From: a virus
Direction: 5' to 3' (one strand)
Virus record (IMG/VR): IMGVR_UViG_3300025694_000024
Span: 1-28,202 of that record
DNA: 28,202 nucleotides
Shown: one piece after another, positions 14,875-23,772 of the stretch
Position numbering within the stretch: the stretch's first letter is position 1
How the letters are laid out: each line of letters opens with the position of its first letter
Translations under genes and position numbers: made by a program
Notes under the pieces: model-generated
What the model saw: the letters and a program-made list of their open reading frames with translations, nothing else
Database searches by the model: none
Told to the model about the DNA's origin: nothing

Positions 14875-16323
14875 TTAGTCTTGGAATAAGAAGAAGTTGT
14901 TTGCACCTAAAGTACATACAGCTCTTTCAGATAGGAAGTTTACTTCCATTGCATCCAAGTCAGAAGTTCTTGCTCCACCAGCTGAACCAGTGATCCAAGT
15001 TTTGTATCTTCTGTCTTCAGTTTCTGAAGCTCTATATCTAACATGTAAGAAAGGTCTCTTAGCGTTCTTACCTAAGATCTGATCGTATACAGTAGTTGAA
15101 CCAGCTGGTACTAATAGACCATTGATTGCTCCACCAACAACGTCACCTCTCATTGTAGGATCGTTAAGGTATTTCCAGTCAGACTTATAAAAGTCATAAC
15201 CTCTTCTAAATCCTGTAAATCCAAGATTTAAAGCCATGTCTTTATCATTGTCGAAAAGACCATAAGATGTACCACCCGCTCCGTAAGAGTTTTGAGCAGC
15301 AAGCATATCGTCAATATCAAAAGAGAATTCTCTGTTTACGAAAATTACGTTTTCTTCAATTGAACCTTGCTTATCTAGTCTTTGGATAATGCTATCAAAC
15401 TGAGAAAGTGTTTGTGGATTTCCTCCACCCCATACGTTTCCTCTGTTTCCTACTACATAGAATACACCGTCAGAACCATTAAGGTTTGCTAAAGATGCTC
15501 CAGCTGCTGTTCCTTGTAAAAGGTCACCAGCACCAGATCCAGCATCAGCAGGAACTGCTTCTAGCATTGCTGTTTCTAAATAGTCCTCGAATCTTAATCT
15601 AGTGTCATGCTCAGACTTTAAATACCATAAGTATCCGCTTACGCCGTCTTCACCTGAAACTTCAATCCATCCGATTTGAGCCATATCAGAACCAGAAACA
15701 GAATATTTGTCTTTGATAATAATTGGCTTGTTGTCGAAAATTAAGTCATCAGATTCGTTAGAACCAACCATTCCGTTTGTTCCTTTATTGAATTCTGATC
15801 CATATATAAATATATCACATTCTACACCAGCTGCCACTGCTTGACCGCCAGCTTCATAGTAAGCTATCTCTACTGTTTGAGCTCCACCAGCTGCTGAAGC
15901 TGTTTTTACAATACCTTTGTTAGATAAGTTAGAACCAGGAGTTTTGTCACTGATCATAACTGTTTGTCCAACTCTTAAAGCTGATGTGTTTTGTGATCCT
16001 AGCGCTGGATTAAAGTTAGCGTTAGGAATAGTCCATGTTCCTTCAGGTTGCGCTGCCGCTTGTCCTGAAGTACATCCTGTGTACTTAATGTGTAGTCTTC
16101 CTTGCTCTGCCCATTTAATAAGGTCAGAGTTAGAAGGCATTTCTGCACCAACCATTCTAAGGAAAGATGCAATTGTTCTGTTACCATATCTTTCAAATTC
16201 TTTTTCATAAGTATCAGGTAGATACTGATTTAAGAAATCAAAATTATTGATGTAGTTTGTACTTACAGGCACTTGTTGTGCACTTGGTTGTAAGTCAAAA
16301 CCTGGGGTTAAATTTACTGCCAT
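14875..16323 (-). CDS. Major capsid protein (HK97-type fold expected), 482 aa
   Basis: Position after portal and scaffold, size and composition all fit a major capsid protein. Recognisable segments include LPDTYEKEFERYGNRTIASFLRMVGAEMPSN near the N-terminus; FEDYLETAMLEA in the middle; QTLSQFDSIIQRLDKQGSIEENVIFVNREFSFDID, which fits the long spine-like helix and following strand; and GFTGFRRGYDFYKSDWKYLND, then MRGDV near residue 390. The C-terminal VRYRASETEDRRYKTWITGS resembles the end of the capsid P-domain. Codon use here includes more C/G-ending codons than the tail genes, as expected for an abundantly made protein. No prohead protease gene is in the window, so maturation cleavage cannot be judged. 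The start is preceded by an A-rich leader without a Shine-Dalgarno sequence. Confidence 0.8.
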   Translation of the reverse strand: MAVNLTPGFDLQPSAQQVPVSTNYINNFDFLNQYLPDTYEKEFERYGNRTIASFLRMVGAEMPSNSDLIKWAEQGRLHIKYTGCTSGQAAAQPEGTWTIPNANFNPALGSQNTSALRVGQTVMISDKTPGSNLSNKGIVKTASAAGGAQTVEIAYYEAGGQAVAAGVECDIFIYGSEFNKGTNGMVGSNESDDLIFDNKPIIIKDKYSVSGSDMAQIGWIEVSGEDGVSGYLWYLKSEHDTRLRFEDYLETAMLEAVPADAGSGAGDLLQGTAAGASLANLNGSDGVFYVVGNRGNVWGGGNPQTLSQFDSIIQRLDKQGSIEENVIFVNREFSFDIDDMLAAQNSYGAGGTSYGLFDNDKDMALNLGFTGFRRGYDFYKSDWKYLNDPTMRGDVVGGAINGLLVPAGSTTVYDQILGKNAKRPFLHVRYRASETEDRRYKTWITGSAGGARTSDLDAMEVNFLSERAVCTLGANNFFLFQD

Positions 16324-16342
16324 TTTTTTTTAATTTTTTAGT

Positions 16343-17473
16343 TTAACTTTTTTTAATACTTCTAATTCTGAGTCCTCTTCCACTATCAACTTTTCCTACG
16401 GGCCTTATTTTCATACCGTCTTTTGAAACGGCTTGTGGAGCCTGTCTCATGTCCATATTAATGTTTTTAGATTTTCTAGTAACATTATCTACGGCGCTTG
16501 AAACACCTTGTTCGTAAAAAAACTGAGCAAACTTTTCAGGGTTCATTGCAACTGATAAAGCTTTATGATAACCTTTAGCATCTGACATTAAACCTTTTTC
16601 ATCCGTATACTTATTAATAAAATTACCAATGTCTTTTTGAACATTTTTAACCTCATCAGCAGTACCCGGTTTGTAAGTAAAATTATTTTCACCAACCTTA
16701 AATTCAAAACCTTTGAATTCATTGTTAAAAACCTCGTTGGTTTTATTTAAGAAATAATCATACCTTTTTTCGTTTTGCTCCTTAACAGTTTTAGATTCAT
16801 CAAGATAACTCTTATAAGCATTTAAATTTTCTTTTTGATCAGCAGATAATCCATCCCCACTTGACTCAAGAGGAACTTTATATTTATCTTTTTGTTCATT
16901 CAAAAACTTTTTCGCTTTCGCAAGTTCTCGTTTTTTCGCTAACTTAATTTTCTTAATATCTTTCGGATCGTCAATTTCTTCATCGAAATCAAACTTATCT
17001 TCAATAATATCTTGAATATCTATTGCATCTAACCCTTCTTCCGTGTTAGAGTAATAGTTAGCAAGTACAGAATTGTCATCCATAGAATCATAGTCTTTTT
17101 GCAAATTGTAAAAATCCTGTATGTTTCTACCGGTTTCTTTTTTGTACTTTAAATACGCAGATACATCTTCAGGCAATGGTTCGTTTGCCTCTTTTTCCGC
17201 AAACAGTTCGTCAACTGAATTTATATCTTTGTTATATCTATCTTTAATATAAGAAAGAACGTTGTCATCATTTAACTCTAATGACGGAGTTTTATCTTCT
17301 ACAGGTTCAGTTTTTTCTTCCTGAACAGGTTCGTTAGTGTTAACTTTTTCCACAACTTGTTCTTGTTGTGGTGTTTCTTCAAACTTTTCTTCATGCTTTT
17401 TTAGAAGTTGCTCTTCTATTTCAGCTTTAGATTTTTCTTCGACCAATCCTAGGTCTTTGACTTTTATTTCCAT
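16343..17473 (-). CDS. Probable scaffolding protein, 376 aa
   Basis: The protein is very acidic and lysine-rich with almost no aromatic clusters. An N-terminal E/K/Q/P/V-rich low-complexity region (residues 1-70) is followed by helical blocks: LAKKRELAKAKKFLNEQKDKY and YKSYLDESKTVKEQNEKRYDYFLNK are coiled-coil-like. The C-terminal end is basic (RGLRIRSIKKS), which fits the helix-turn or basic tail through which scaffolds bind the coat protein. It lies between portal and major capsid genes, the usual scaffold position. No catalytic serine motif of a prohead protease was seen. Upstream is a 50-base gap with a TAACTTTG promoter-like element, so scaffold and capsid may share a separate promoter. 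Confidence 0.65.
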   Translation of the reverse strand: MEIKVKDLGLVEEKSKAEIEEQLLKKHEEKFEETPQQEQVVEKVNTNEPVQEEKTEPVEDKTPSLELNDDNVLSYIKDRYNKDINSVDELFAEKEANEPLPEDVSAYLKYKKETGRNIQDFYNLQKDYDSMDDNSVLANYYSNTEEGLDAIDIQDIIEDKFDFDEEIDDPKDIKKIKLAKKRELAKAKKFLNEQKDKYKVPLESSGDGLSADQKENLNAYKSYLDESKTVKEQNEKRYDYFLNKTNEVFNNEFKGFEFKVGENNFTYKPGTADEVKNVQKDIGNFINKYTDEKGLMSDAKGYHKALSVAMNPEKFAQFFYEQGVSSAVDNVTRKSKNINMDMRQAPQAVSKDGMKIRPVGKVDSGRGLRIRSIKKS

Positions 17474-17489
17474 TTAATTAAATTTTATA

Positions 17490-17497
17490 CAAAGTTA
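17490..17497 (-). promoter_or_regulatory. Bacteroidota-type -7 promoter element before scaffold and capsid
   Basis: Minus-strand TAACTTTG matches TAnnTTTG exactly, 17 bases before the scaffold ATG, in the only sizeable gap between the portal and capsid genes. A promoter here would let scaffold and capsid be made in excess of portal and terminase. No clear -33 TTTG partner is visible. Confidence 0.4.
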
Positions 17498-17523
17498 AAC
17501 AATATTTATATTATTTTTTTAGC

Positions 17524-19959
17524 CTATCTCGGCTCAAACTCCGCTAGATCAAAACCATCTAAACTATCTTCGTTTGATTCAAAATTCACAGGAGGTAAAT
17601 TATTTTTACGCTGCTCTATTAATTTAGACTGTTCTGTTGACTGTTGACTTACTCGTCTGTCTTTTGCTTTTTCTCTATCTTGCTCTCTTTGACTTAAATT
17701 AGATTGCTCTAATCCTTTTAATTGCATTTGAAACTCAAACTCTGTTTGCATCAACTCTCTTTTAAGTTGAGCTTCGTTTTTAAGCTTCTCAATTTCAAAA
17801 GCAACGTCAGCTTGTCGGTATTGTATTTTAGCTTGAGACTCCATTTGTATTTTCTGCATTTCACCTTGAGATTTAGCTTGCTGCGCTTGCATTTGCATTT
17901 GTGCTTGCATTTGTTGTTCTTGTTGTCTCTGTTGTTGTTCAGCTTCTTGTTTTTTCTTACGCTTTAATTTTAAAAGTTGATTAGCCATTTTTAAATTACT
18001 AATTTCTCGTATATCAATAGCATCTTCTAGATTTATATCTTTTTGAGATAACGCCATTTGAATATTTTGTTCGAGCATTGCTTTCTGCTCTTCGTCAGGA
18101 GCCATTTCTATAAAAATACCAAAGTCATACAAATACAAATGTTTTATATCTTCTAGTATTTTTAAATTATACTTTCCAATCTGCATAGCAAACTCATCTT
18201 TAAAATCTGCATACTCTAATATATCTGCTGTTCTTATTGATAAACACTCAGCAATTGTTCTTGTTATATATAAACTGCCTTGAAGCACATGCCTAGTTGC
18301 TGTATTAGAATTTAAAGCTGCTAATTTTTGAACACCTACTAAAGAATTAGGATCTGGTGTTGATCCGTCTCTAGCTTCATTTAATCCAGTTACTGCTCTA
18401 ATCATATCTAAATAATGATTATAGTTTGCAATAAGCATTTGCATTTTACTAGCACCACTATTAGACGTTAATTGTTGTATTGGCACTCTAGCGTTATTAA
18501 ATTCACCATCTTGGGTATAACTCCTACCGACTACACTACCTGTTTGGAAATATAAACGCAATGCATCTTCAGGATTATATGCGTTTCCTGTTCCTAAATC
18601 AACTTCGTTTAAACCATCTGCATCAATAAACACACCGTCTGGCACAACTCTTGATACCACTTGTTGAATTTTAAGGTGTGTCATTTGTATTAAATCTGCA
18701 AACGGAATCATTCTTCTAACTAAAGACTCTAAAGATCCTTTGTACATTCTAGGCGCTGCTGCCACATAATTTGGCATTGCATACTGGTTAGAGGATTTAG
18801 GTCTTACCATGTTTTCTGCAAGTTTCCATTGCAAAATAATATTAGTTCCCATAACCATAACACCATCATACCATACATCAATTCGTTTAGTTACCTTTTC
18901 AAACTTACCTTCATCCATCATTTCTTGAGGAGGATTAAACTGATCGTCTTTTTCAACCGTCTTATATGATCCGTCTGCTAATTTTTTTCTTTTATAAACA
19001 AATGAATGAGTTGTTTTATAATTGAAATACATCAATGTTGCAGTGTCCCTGTAGAACATGCTGTTTTCATAAAACTGCGCCGTATTAAAATAATTATACC
19101 ACGATTGACTGTATTTAGCTATTTGGTTTAAGTCTTCGTTTGTTAAATCTGGATCAATCTTAATTAGCTCCGTCATTGGAACTGTTTTAATTTCTCCCCA
19201 ATAAAAACAATCTTTAAAATACGGATCTTCCGTATAACTATAAACAACGTTAGCTGGATCTACATAATCTAGTTTCACACCAGAACCTGGTAAAAATTCA
19301 TGTTTTGTAATTCCTATTCCTATTGTTGTAAGATCATAATCAACCCTACTTCTAATGTCATTATAATGATTTTCGGCCATCAATGTATCAATTGCTTCTT
19401 CTTGAGCAATTTCAATAGCAGGCTTGTATTTCATATTCATAAACAACTCCATTTCTTCGTCACTTTCCGGAAGCTCCTCTTCGTTAGTTTGAAATACATT
19501 TATACCAAAATCGTTATCTATTTGCTGAAATAATGGTTTAGCTAAAACTTCGCCTTCAATCATTTCTTGAAATTCATTTCTTTTCTCAGCAGACAATGCG
19601 TCCTCAGCGTAGGCCTTAACTTTAAAAAGTCTGTCGGACATTCCGTTTACTACGATGTCGACAAACTTTGGGATTATAGGTACGGGTGACCAATCTAAAT
19701 TGAGATAACTTAAGTCGCCATCTATTGCTAATTCATTTTTGTATTTTGCTACGGATTGCTCTCCTCTAGCATACAAACGTAATCGCATGAACTCGCTCCA
19801 TTGACTATAAAATCTACATGAGCCGCTGTCTCTTCTAAACCATTCGTATTGTATTGCTTGACCTATTTGTAATCCATACTCTACAGTGTCTTTTGTAGCG
19901 TCAGAAACAAATTGATCTGGAAATGCAGCAGCCTGTATATCTATTGTTACTTCTTTCAT
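17524..19959 (-). CDS. Portal protein, 811 aa
   Basis: The portal forms the dodecameric ring at the packaging vertex. The N-terminal region shows the pattern of large portals I recall in crAss-like and marine podophages: RRDSGSCRFYSQWSEFMRLR, YARGEQSVAKYKNELA, WSPVPIIPKFVDIVVNGMSDR. An acidic segment (about 150-185, EEELPESDEEMEL) follows; 'VDPANVVYSYTEDPYFKDCFY' marks the wing region. The stretch around RMIPFADLIQMTHLKIQQVVSR and VTGLNEARDGSTPDPNSLVG is typical of portal stem/crown helices. From about residue 650 the C-terminus is a long coiled-coil-like tail rich in Q and K (QQQRQQEQQMQAQMQ), which may line the crown or barrel. Its ATG overlaps the TerL stop as ATGA. Confidence 0.8.
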   Translation of the reverse strand: MKEVTIDIQAAAFPDQFVSDATKDTVEYGLQIGQAIQYEWFRRDSGSCRFYSQWSEFMRLRLYARGEQSVAKYKNELAIDGDLSYLNLDWSPVPIIPKFVDIVVNGMSDRLFKVKAYAEDALSAEKRNEFQEMIEGEVLAKPLFQQIDNDFGINVFQTNEEELPESDEEMELFMNMKYKPAIEIAQEEAIDTLMAENHYNDIRSRVDYDLTTIGIGITKHEFLPGSGVKLDYVDPANVVYSYTEDPYFKDCFYWGEIKTVPMTELIKIDPDLTNEDLNQIAKYSQSWYNYFNTAQFYENSMFYRDTATLMYFNYKTTHSFVYKRKKLADGSYKTVEKDDQFNPPQEMMDEGKFEKVTKRIDVWYDGVMVMGTNIILQWKLAENMVRPKSSNQYAMPNYVAAAPRMYKGSLESLVRRMIPFADLIQMTHLKIQQVVSRVVPDGVFIDADGLNEVDLGTGNAYNPEDALRLYFQTGSVVGRSYTQDGEFNNARVPIQQLTSNSGASKMQMLIANYNHYLDMIRAVTGLNEARDGSTPDPNSLVGVQKLAALNSNTATRHVLQGSLYITRTIAECLSIRTADILEYADFKDEFAMQIGKYNLKILEDIKHLYLYDFGIFIEMAPDEEQKAMLEQNIQMALSQKDINLEDAIDIREISNLKMANQLLKLKRKKKQEAEQQQRQQEQQMQAQMQMQAQQAKSQGEMQKIQMESQAKIQYRQADVAFEIEKLKNEAQLKRELMQTEFEFQMQLKGLEQSNLSQREQDREKAKDRRVSQQSTEQSKLIEQRKNNLPPVNFESNEDSLDGFDLAEFEPR

Positions 19960-22205
19960 TTATTAAGTAATTGACTTACTGAGTTCTTGTTGTTATATCT
20001 TGCAAAGTTAATGCTTATTTTTGATTGTTTTTGAACGGGTGTATACAAGTGTTTTTGATTTGCCATAATTGCTAAACCAGAACTAATTGCAGCATCAAAC
20101 TTTGTTCTGTTTGTTATGTCAAATTTAGCCCAGTCTTCTAGTGTTCTTTGAAAATACATACTACCTATATCGTCTTTTTCTCTATAATCTCCTTCAAAAT
20201 CTAATCCTACATATTTCTCAATATACGACTCAATCGCTGAGGCGTGAGATTGCTTAACATCTTCAGATGAATTTGGAATACCTCCTAATTCTCTTTCAGT
20301 CTTAGATAACTTATTATAAGTTTTATCCGGTCTGTTTAAACAAAAGCCTCGGTATCCTCTATTTTTAAAATGATACAATAAACGAGGTTTATTATTTTCA
20401 CATAATATTGGCATGCCATAAAATATACACGCCATTAAAACTTCTTCAAAAAATATCTCAGCGGTTTGAGGTCTGGCAATATATTCTAAAAAGAATTCAT
20501 TACTAGGCGCATCATCCATATTAAATTTTGTCTGCCCATGTAAAGCTCCGTTAGAACCTTTACCTACTACAACTCCTGAAATATCATAAGAGTCACAGCC
20601 AAACGATCCAATATGTTCATTCCCTGGATACATCTTTCCACCCTTCGTAATCACATTGTTTTGAAGAGAAGCTTTAGGGATGTAAGTTACAAAAAATCTA
20701 CCTCTTTTATTTGGGCTCCAGATTACCTTAGAATCTTTTATACCATCTTTCCAATGAAAAGATCCTTGTGTCATAAAATGCCCCATGTTTATAGAGTCAT
20801 TATAATCTATTTGTTGGTATATTTTAGTTAAATTAAACAACGACTGTTTGCTTTCATCTCTAAAGGCATGTGATTCTGTTCTTGGAAACTGTCTATAAAA
20901 TTCATTTAAAGCATCAGGATCAGAAGTTAATGATTCAACCTCATTGCTCCAGTAGTCTACAGCACCTTGTTTAATAGGTTCTTTGTCTATTCCTTTAACA
21001 GGCTTGTCAGGATTTTTGAATACAGGCATGCCATACATGTCAATAAACCCTTCCATATTCCACTCCATAGGAATAAACAGATTATATAAACCGCTTTTTG
21101 TTTGTCCGTTAGAGTTTCTGTTTCTGCAATCAGATGACTCAAATAAATCTTTAAAATTTCTACCACCTTTATCTAACGCATTTGATGTAGATCCCATCAT
21201 ACACTTACCTATAACTTTACTACCCAATCTTAAACATGTTTTAGTAACACGCCAGTTATTTAATATATTTTCTGGCCTCTCCCATTTACCGCTTTCATCA
21301 TGTATTAATAGTTGTAATTTTTCACCATCATAACTGTTATCAGATGTGTTCTTCCAGTCAATTGTTGTATCTAATCCCTCAAGCTCCTCTTCACTTACTG
21401 TATACATATTCTTTTTAGTAATCTTAGAAGCTGGAACTCTATAAGCCAATTCTGTTTTAGGCTTATCCATACCATCTTGTATAGGTTTAAAAAAGAAAGG
21501 ATAGTTGTTTGATATTGGCACTATCTTGTCTGTAAACATCTTCTTTGCATCCGCACCAGTTTTTGATAGTATACCTATTCTAGAATCTTTAGTGATTGTA
21601 GCTGTATTCACGCCCTCACACGAGCTCATAAATGAAAATCCTGAACGTCTTATTTTTAAGTAACACATACCAAAACTTCTTTTATCAGCTTTGCATGCCT
21701 CCCAGAATATATAAAACAAACGATTTGCCTCTCTAAAGTCTGGATGGCCAACGTCAATCTTTGTCCATTGTAAATACATGTAATGTGTTCCTGTAATGTA
21801 AGTAGGAACCCCGTTATTCATAAACCAAAAACCCTCTTCTCTTTTATCAAACTCTTGCTCGATATAATCCACCCATTTGTTTTTGAATTGTATTGGCGCT
21901 TCATGCCACTGAAATATTGACTGTATTCTTTTTAGTTCTTTACTTATTTCAGACGCTTCCCAATACTGATCTTCTTTCTTTTTTGACCTTGAGTATACTT
22001 TTGTAGGAGGTTTTGGTAGCGCAATATGCAGGCCATTTATTTCTATAACATCACCTATTTGACCTGATTTAGATATAACAACAAAATTATATTTTTCGTT
22101 ATAACCATAAACCCAAGTTCTTGCTTTATTTTTTGTAGATAAAACATTTTTTGGAACTACTCTAGTTAGTGTAGTATATAAGTTATTTAGATCTTGATTC
22201 AGCAA
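19956..22205 (-). CDS. terL: Terminase large subunit (ATPase and nuclease), 749 aa
   Basis: TerL powers DNA packaging and cuts the genome. Walker A is non-canonical: residues K184-S191 read KIRRSGFS, with the lysine at the start of the loop and Phe where GK(S/T) would have Lys. This resembles lambda gpA (KSARVGYS). Walker B is LQLLIHDE with D303-E304. In the nuclease half, a likely acidic triad is D538 (SFGCDSYD), E603 (ILCENNK) and D704 (TKFDAAISSGLA). The WMNNGVPTYITGTHYMYLQW-like region (here FMNNGVPTYITGTHYMYLQW) near residue 127 is typical of this TerL branch. The gene overlaps the putative small-terminase gene by 23 bases and the portal start by four. Triad assignment is by motif spacing and needs alignment to confirm. 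Confidence 0.85.
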   Translation of the reverse strand: MLNQDLNNLYTTLTRVVPKNVLSTKNKARTWVYGYNEKYNFVVISKSGQIGDVIEINGLHIALPKPPTKVYSRSKKKEDQYWEASEISKELKRIQSIFQWHEAPIQFKNKWVDYIEQEFDKREEGFWFMNNGVPTYITGTHYMYLQWTKIDVGHPDFREANRLFYIFWEACKADKRSFGMCYLKIRRSGFSFMSSCEGVNTATITKDSRIGILSKTGADAKKMFTDKIVPISNNYPFFFKPIQDGMDKPKTELAYRVPASKITKKNMYTVSEEELEGLDTTIDWKNTSDNSYDGEKLQLLIHDESGKWERPENILNNWRVTKTCLRLGSKVIGKCMMGSTSNALDKGGRNFKDLFESSDCRNRNSNGQTKSGLYNLFIPMEWNMEGFIDMYGMPVFKNPDKPVKGIDKEPIKQGAVDYWSNEVESLTSDPDALNEFYRQFPRTESHAFRDESKQSLFNLTKIYQQIDYNDSINMGHFMTQGSFHWKDGIKDSKVIWSPNKRGRFFVTYIPKASLQNNVITKGGKMYPGNEHIGSFGCDSYDISGVVVGKGSNGALHGQTKFNMDDAPSNEFFLEYIARPQTAEIFFEEVLMACIFYGMPILCENNKPRLLYHFKNRGYRGFCLNRPDKTYNKLSKTERELGGIPNSSEDVKQSHASAIESYIEKYVGLDFEGDYREKDDIGSMYFQRTLEDWAKFDITNRTKFDAAISSGLAIMANQKHLYTPVQKQSKISINFARYNNKNSVSQLLNK

Positions 22206-22458
22206 ATCCTTTAGGTGTGTTATTTTTAGTTACATCTATACCCTCTAGTAATTGCTTTTCGTCTTCTATACGTTTTAAGATTTCAAAAGCATCAAAGATG
22301 GCTAGTTTTTTTGTAGCTGCCGCATTCTTTAATCTATCCGCCGCCAGCTCATCATCCTTATCATATTTAATAATATCTTCTTTTGCTACTTTGATTAGTT
22401 GTATAACAGCCTTTTCACCGGCCTTTATGATTTGTTCTTTAATTTCTTTTGTATTCAT
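22183..22458 (-). CDS. Candidate small terminase subunit, 91 aa
   Basis: The protein is small, strongly helical and rich in K, E, D, A and I (KEIKEQIIKAGEKAVIQLIK, then ADRLKNAAATKKLAIFDAFEILKRIEDEKQLLEG). No helix-turn-helix can be assigned by eye, but the size, helical content and position directly upstream of TerL, overlapping it by 23 bases, are those of small terminase subunits, which bind viral DNA and regulate TerL. Its start shares one base with the stop of the co-chaperonin-like gene. I recall similar 'AAATKKLAIFDAFEIL' proteins next to TerL in marine phages, annotated only as hypothetical. TerS is therefore a positional inference. Confidence 0.5.
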   Translation of the reverse strand: MNTKEIKEQIIKAGEKAVIQLIKVAKEDIIKYDKDDELAADRLKNAAATKKLAIFDAFEILKRIEDEKQLLEGIDVTKNNTPKGFAESRSK

Positions 22459-23021
22459 TACATAATCATAGTTATGTTATCTGTAAACATTCTATATAGC
22501 TTTTCATCTTCTACATAAAACTCATACTCTGACTCTGGAGTAAAAGACACTTCGTCTCCCACCCTTACACCTAAGTTTTTTAACTCTTTGTTATTATATT
22601 TTACAATACCCATTAAAGGTTCTTCTTTACCAGTCTTTCCTAAAAAAGATTTTTTTGGCGGAATAGGTTTTATAAAACAATATTTAGAATGGCTTTTCCA
22701 CTCTTCTTTATTATAATACAAAAAAAATTGATCAAAGTCAATAAAGAATAAATCATCTTTGAAAAAGCTTTTACCACTTTTCTCACGCCCATACATGTCA
22801 TTGTAATATTTAAAAACATTATGATGTACTAAAAGTATATCTCCTGTATTAACATCTCCTGAATAATTTATTGGAGTTGACACCACCTGCGCATAGCGAT
22901 TAGCTGTTTTGTGATCTTCTTTAGATACGCTAATTAAAAAATCTAAGTCGCCTATTTTCTTTACGTTATCATACCTAGTACCATTTACAGGACGTACGAT
23001 AAATGAGAATGGTGATTGCAT
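22458..23021 (-). CDS. Probable co-chaperonin with two cpn10 (GroES)-like halves, 187 aa
   Basis: Both halves follow the order of a cpn10 fold. Half 1 (about 5-105): FSFIVRPV, a loop, YAQVVSTP, VNTGDILLVHHNVFKYY, then FFIDFDQFFLYY. Half 2 (about 112-187): YCFIKPI, a loop with KKSFLGKTGKEEP, LMGIVKYN, GVRVGDEVSFTPESEYEFYVEDEKLYRMFTDNITMI. The 'GD(I/E)(L/V)' strand and the 'LYRM...DNITMI' ending are the parts most like GroES. In each half the loop after the first strand could be the mobile loop that contacts GroEL. T4 gp31 and related phage co-chaperonins assist capsid folding; a role beside terminase and capsid genes fits. The assignment is from pattern, not from any identity score. Confidence 0.5.
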   Translation of the reverse strand: MQSPFSFIVRPVNGTRYDNVKKIGDLDFLISVSKEDHKTANRYAQVVSTPINYSGDVNTGDILLVHHNVFKYYNDMYGREKSGKSFFKDDLFFIDFDQFFLYYNKEEWKSHSKYCFIKPIPPKKSFLGKTGKEEPLMGIVKYNNKELKNLGVRVGDEVSFTPESEYEFYVEDEKLYRMFTDNITMIM

Positions 23022-23245
23022 TAAAAGTTTATATTATATTCTAAAGAGATAGGCATTGTAGTTTTAAACTCTTTCCATATAAGAATTTCTTGATTTTTTT
23101 CTATCCAGATTTTATATGATTTTGAAGATGCGTCGTGTTGTATTAAATGAATTACATAAGATCCCCCAAGTACATCTTGCCCTGTTATATAGTGCATAGC
23201 TCCAGACTTATAGTCTGCTCCTATTGAAATCTTTCTAATGTCCAT
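23021..23245 (-). CDS. Hypothetical small protein, 74 aa
   Basis: I do not recognise this protein. It starts MDIRKISIGADYKSGAMHYITGQ and continues with alternating polar and hydrophobic residues (YVIHLIQHDASSKSYKIWIE), suggesting a small beta-sheet. It has no cysteine, signal peptide or membrane segment. It shares one base with the start of the co-chaperonin-like gene and lies 4 bases after the previous gene, so it is translated within the same polycistronic unit. It may be a regulator or a small virion component; no evidence favours either. Confidence 0.55.
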   Translation of the reverse strand: MDIRKISIGADYKSGAMHYITGQDVLGGSYVIHLIQHDASSKSYKIWIEKNQEILIWKEFKTTMPISLEYNINF

Positions 23246-23249
23246 TTAA

Positions 23250-23768
23250 TTAAAATGTAGAATCTAATTTTAGCTTTCTGTATGTAATATTTATATATAA
23301 AGTTCCATTTCCTTCGCTTGGACTAGCCAACCCACCTAAAGTTATTCCTGCGTTTTCTGTAATAAACTCAGCAGGTGAAGGATCATTTTTATATACTTTT
23401 TTACTTGCAGCATTTAATAAAAGTAGTGGCAACGGCTCTTGAATAGCGCCTTGCGTTATATTTAAAGTGTTTACAAAATTATAAGGAGTTGACCCTGGAA
23501 TGATTAAACTTACAATCTGGCTAACATCATACACATAACCGTCTCCAGGAGGAGCTAGCAATGTGTATGGTTGTGCTGCAATTACTTTTAAATACGTTTC
23601 TGGAATAGCTATTGTAACAGACGTAGTATTTAAACCAAACAAAGTCTGTAAGTTTTCTAACGTACAAGTTTTAGTGTTTAAATTGTTTTCTGCATCAGTT
23701 AGCACAAAGTAATCCGGCAGTGTAGGAATTATACTTGAGTACGCTGTGGTATTACTTATTCTAGCCAT
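23250..23768 (-). CDS. Probable virion accessory protein, 172 aa
   Basis: The N-terminus has SNTTAYSSIIPTLPDYFVLTDAEN followed by NTKTCTLENLQTLFG. I recall this 'LTDYFVLTD...TKTFTLQNI' type of start from head-fibre or tail-fibre proteins of marine phages, where it seems to anchor the protein to the particle. The remainder is beta-prone (YTLLAPPGDGYVYDVSQIVS, ITYRKLKLDSTF) and could be a small jelly-roll. It lies between the fibre genes and the terminase genes, in a run of small genes separated by 4 bases. A virion surface role is inferred. It has no catalytic motif. Confidence 0.5.
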   Translation of the reverse strand: MARISNTTAYSSIIPTLPDYFVLTDAENNLNTKTCTLENLQTLFGLNTTSVTIAIPETYLKVIAAQPYTLLAPPGDGYVYDVSQIVSLIIPGSTPYNFVNTLNITQGAIQEPLPLLLLNAASKKVYKNDPSPAEFITENAGITLGGLASPSEGNGTLYINITYRKLKLDSTF

Positions 23769-23772
23769 TGTT

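Noticed and set aside
15999-16208. A 69-codon minus-strand frame inside the capsid gene
   Set aside because: It is out of frame within the strongly supported capsid gene, and its composition is that of a shifted translation.
16324-16342. T-rich 19-base gap between capsid and scaffold as a terminator
   Set aside because: There is no stem; the minus strand is A-rich and is simply the leader before the capsid start.
17722-17967. A plus-strand leucine/phenylalanine/serine-rich frame that could pass as a membrane protein
   Set aside because: It is the reverse complement of the glutamine/lysine-rich tail of the portal gene, which creates such hydrophobic shadows.
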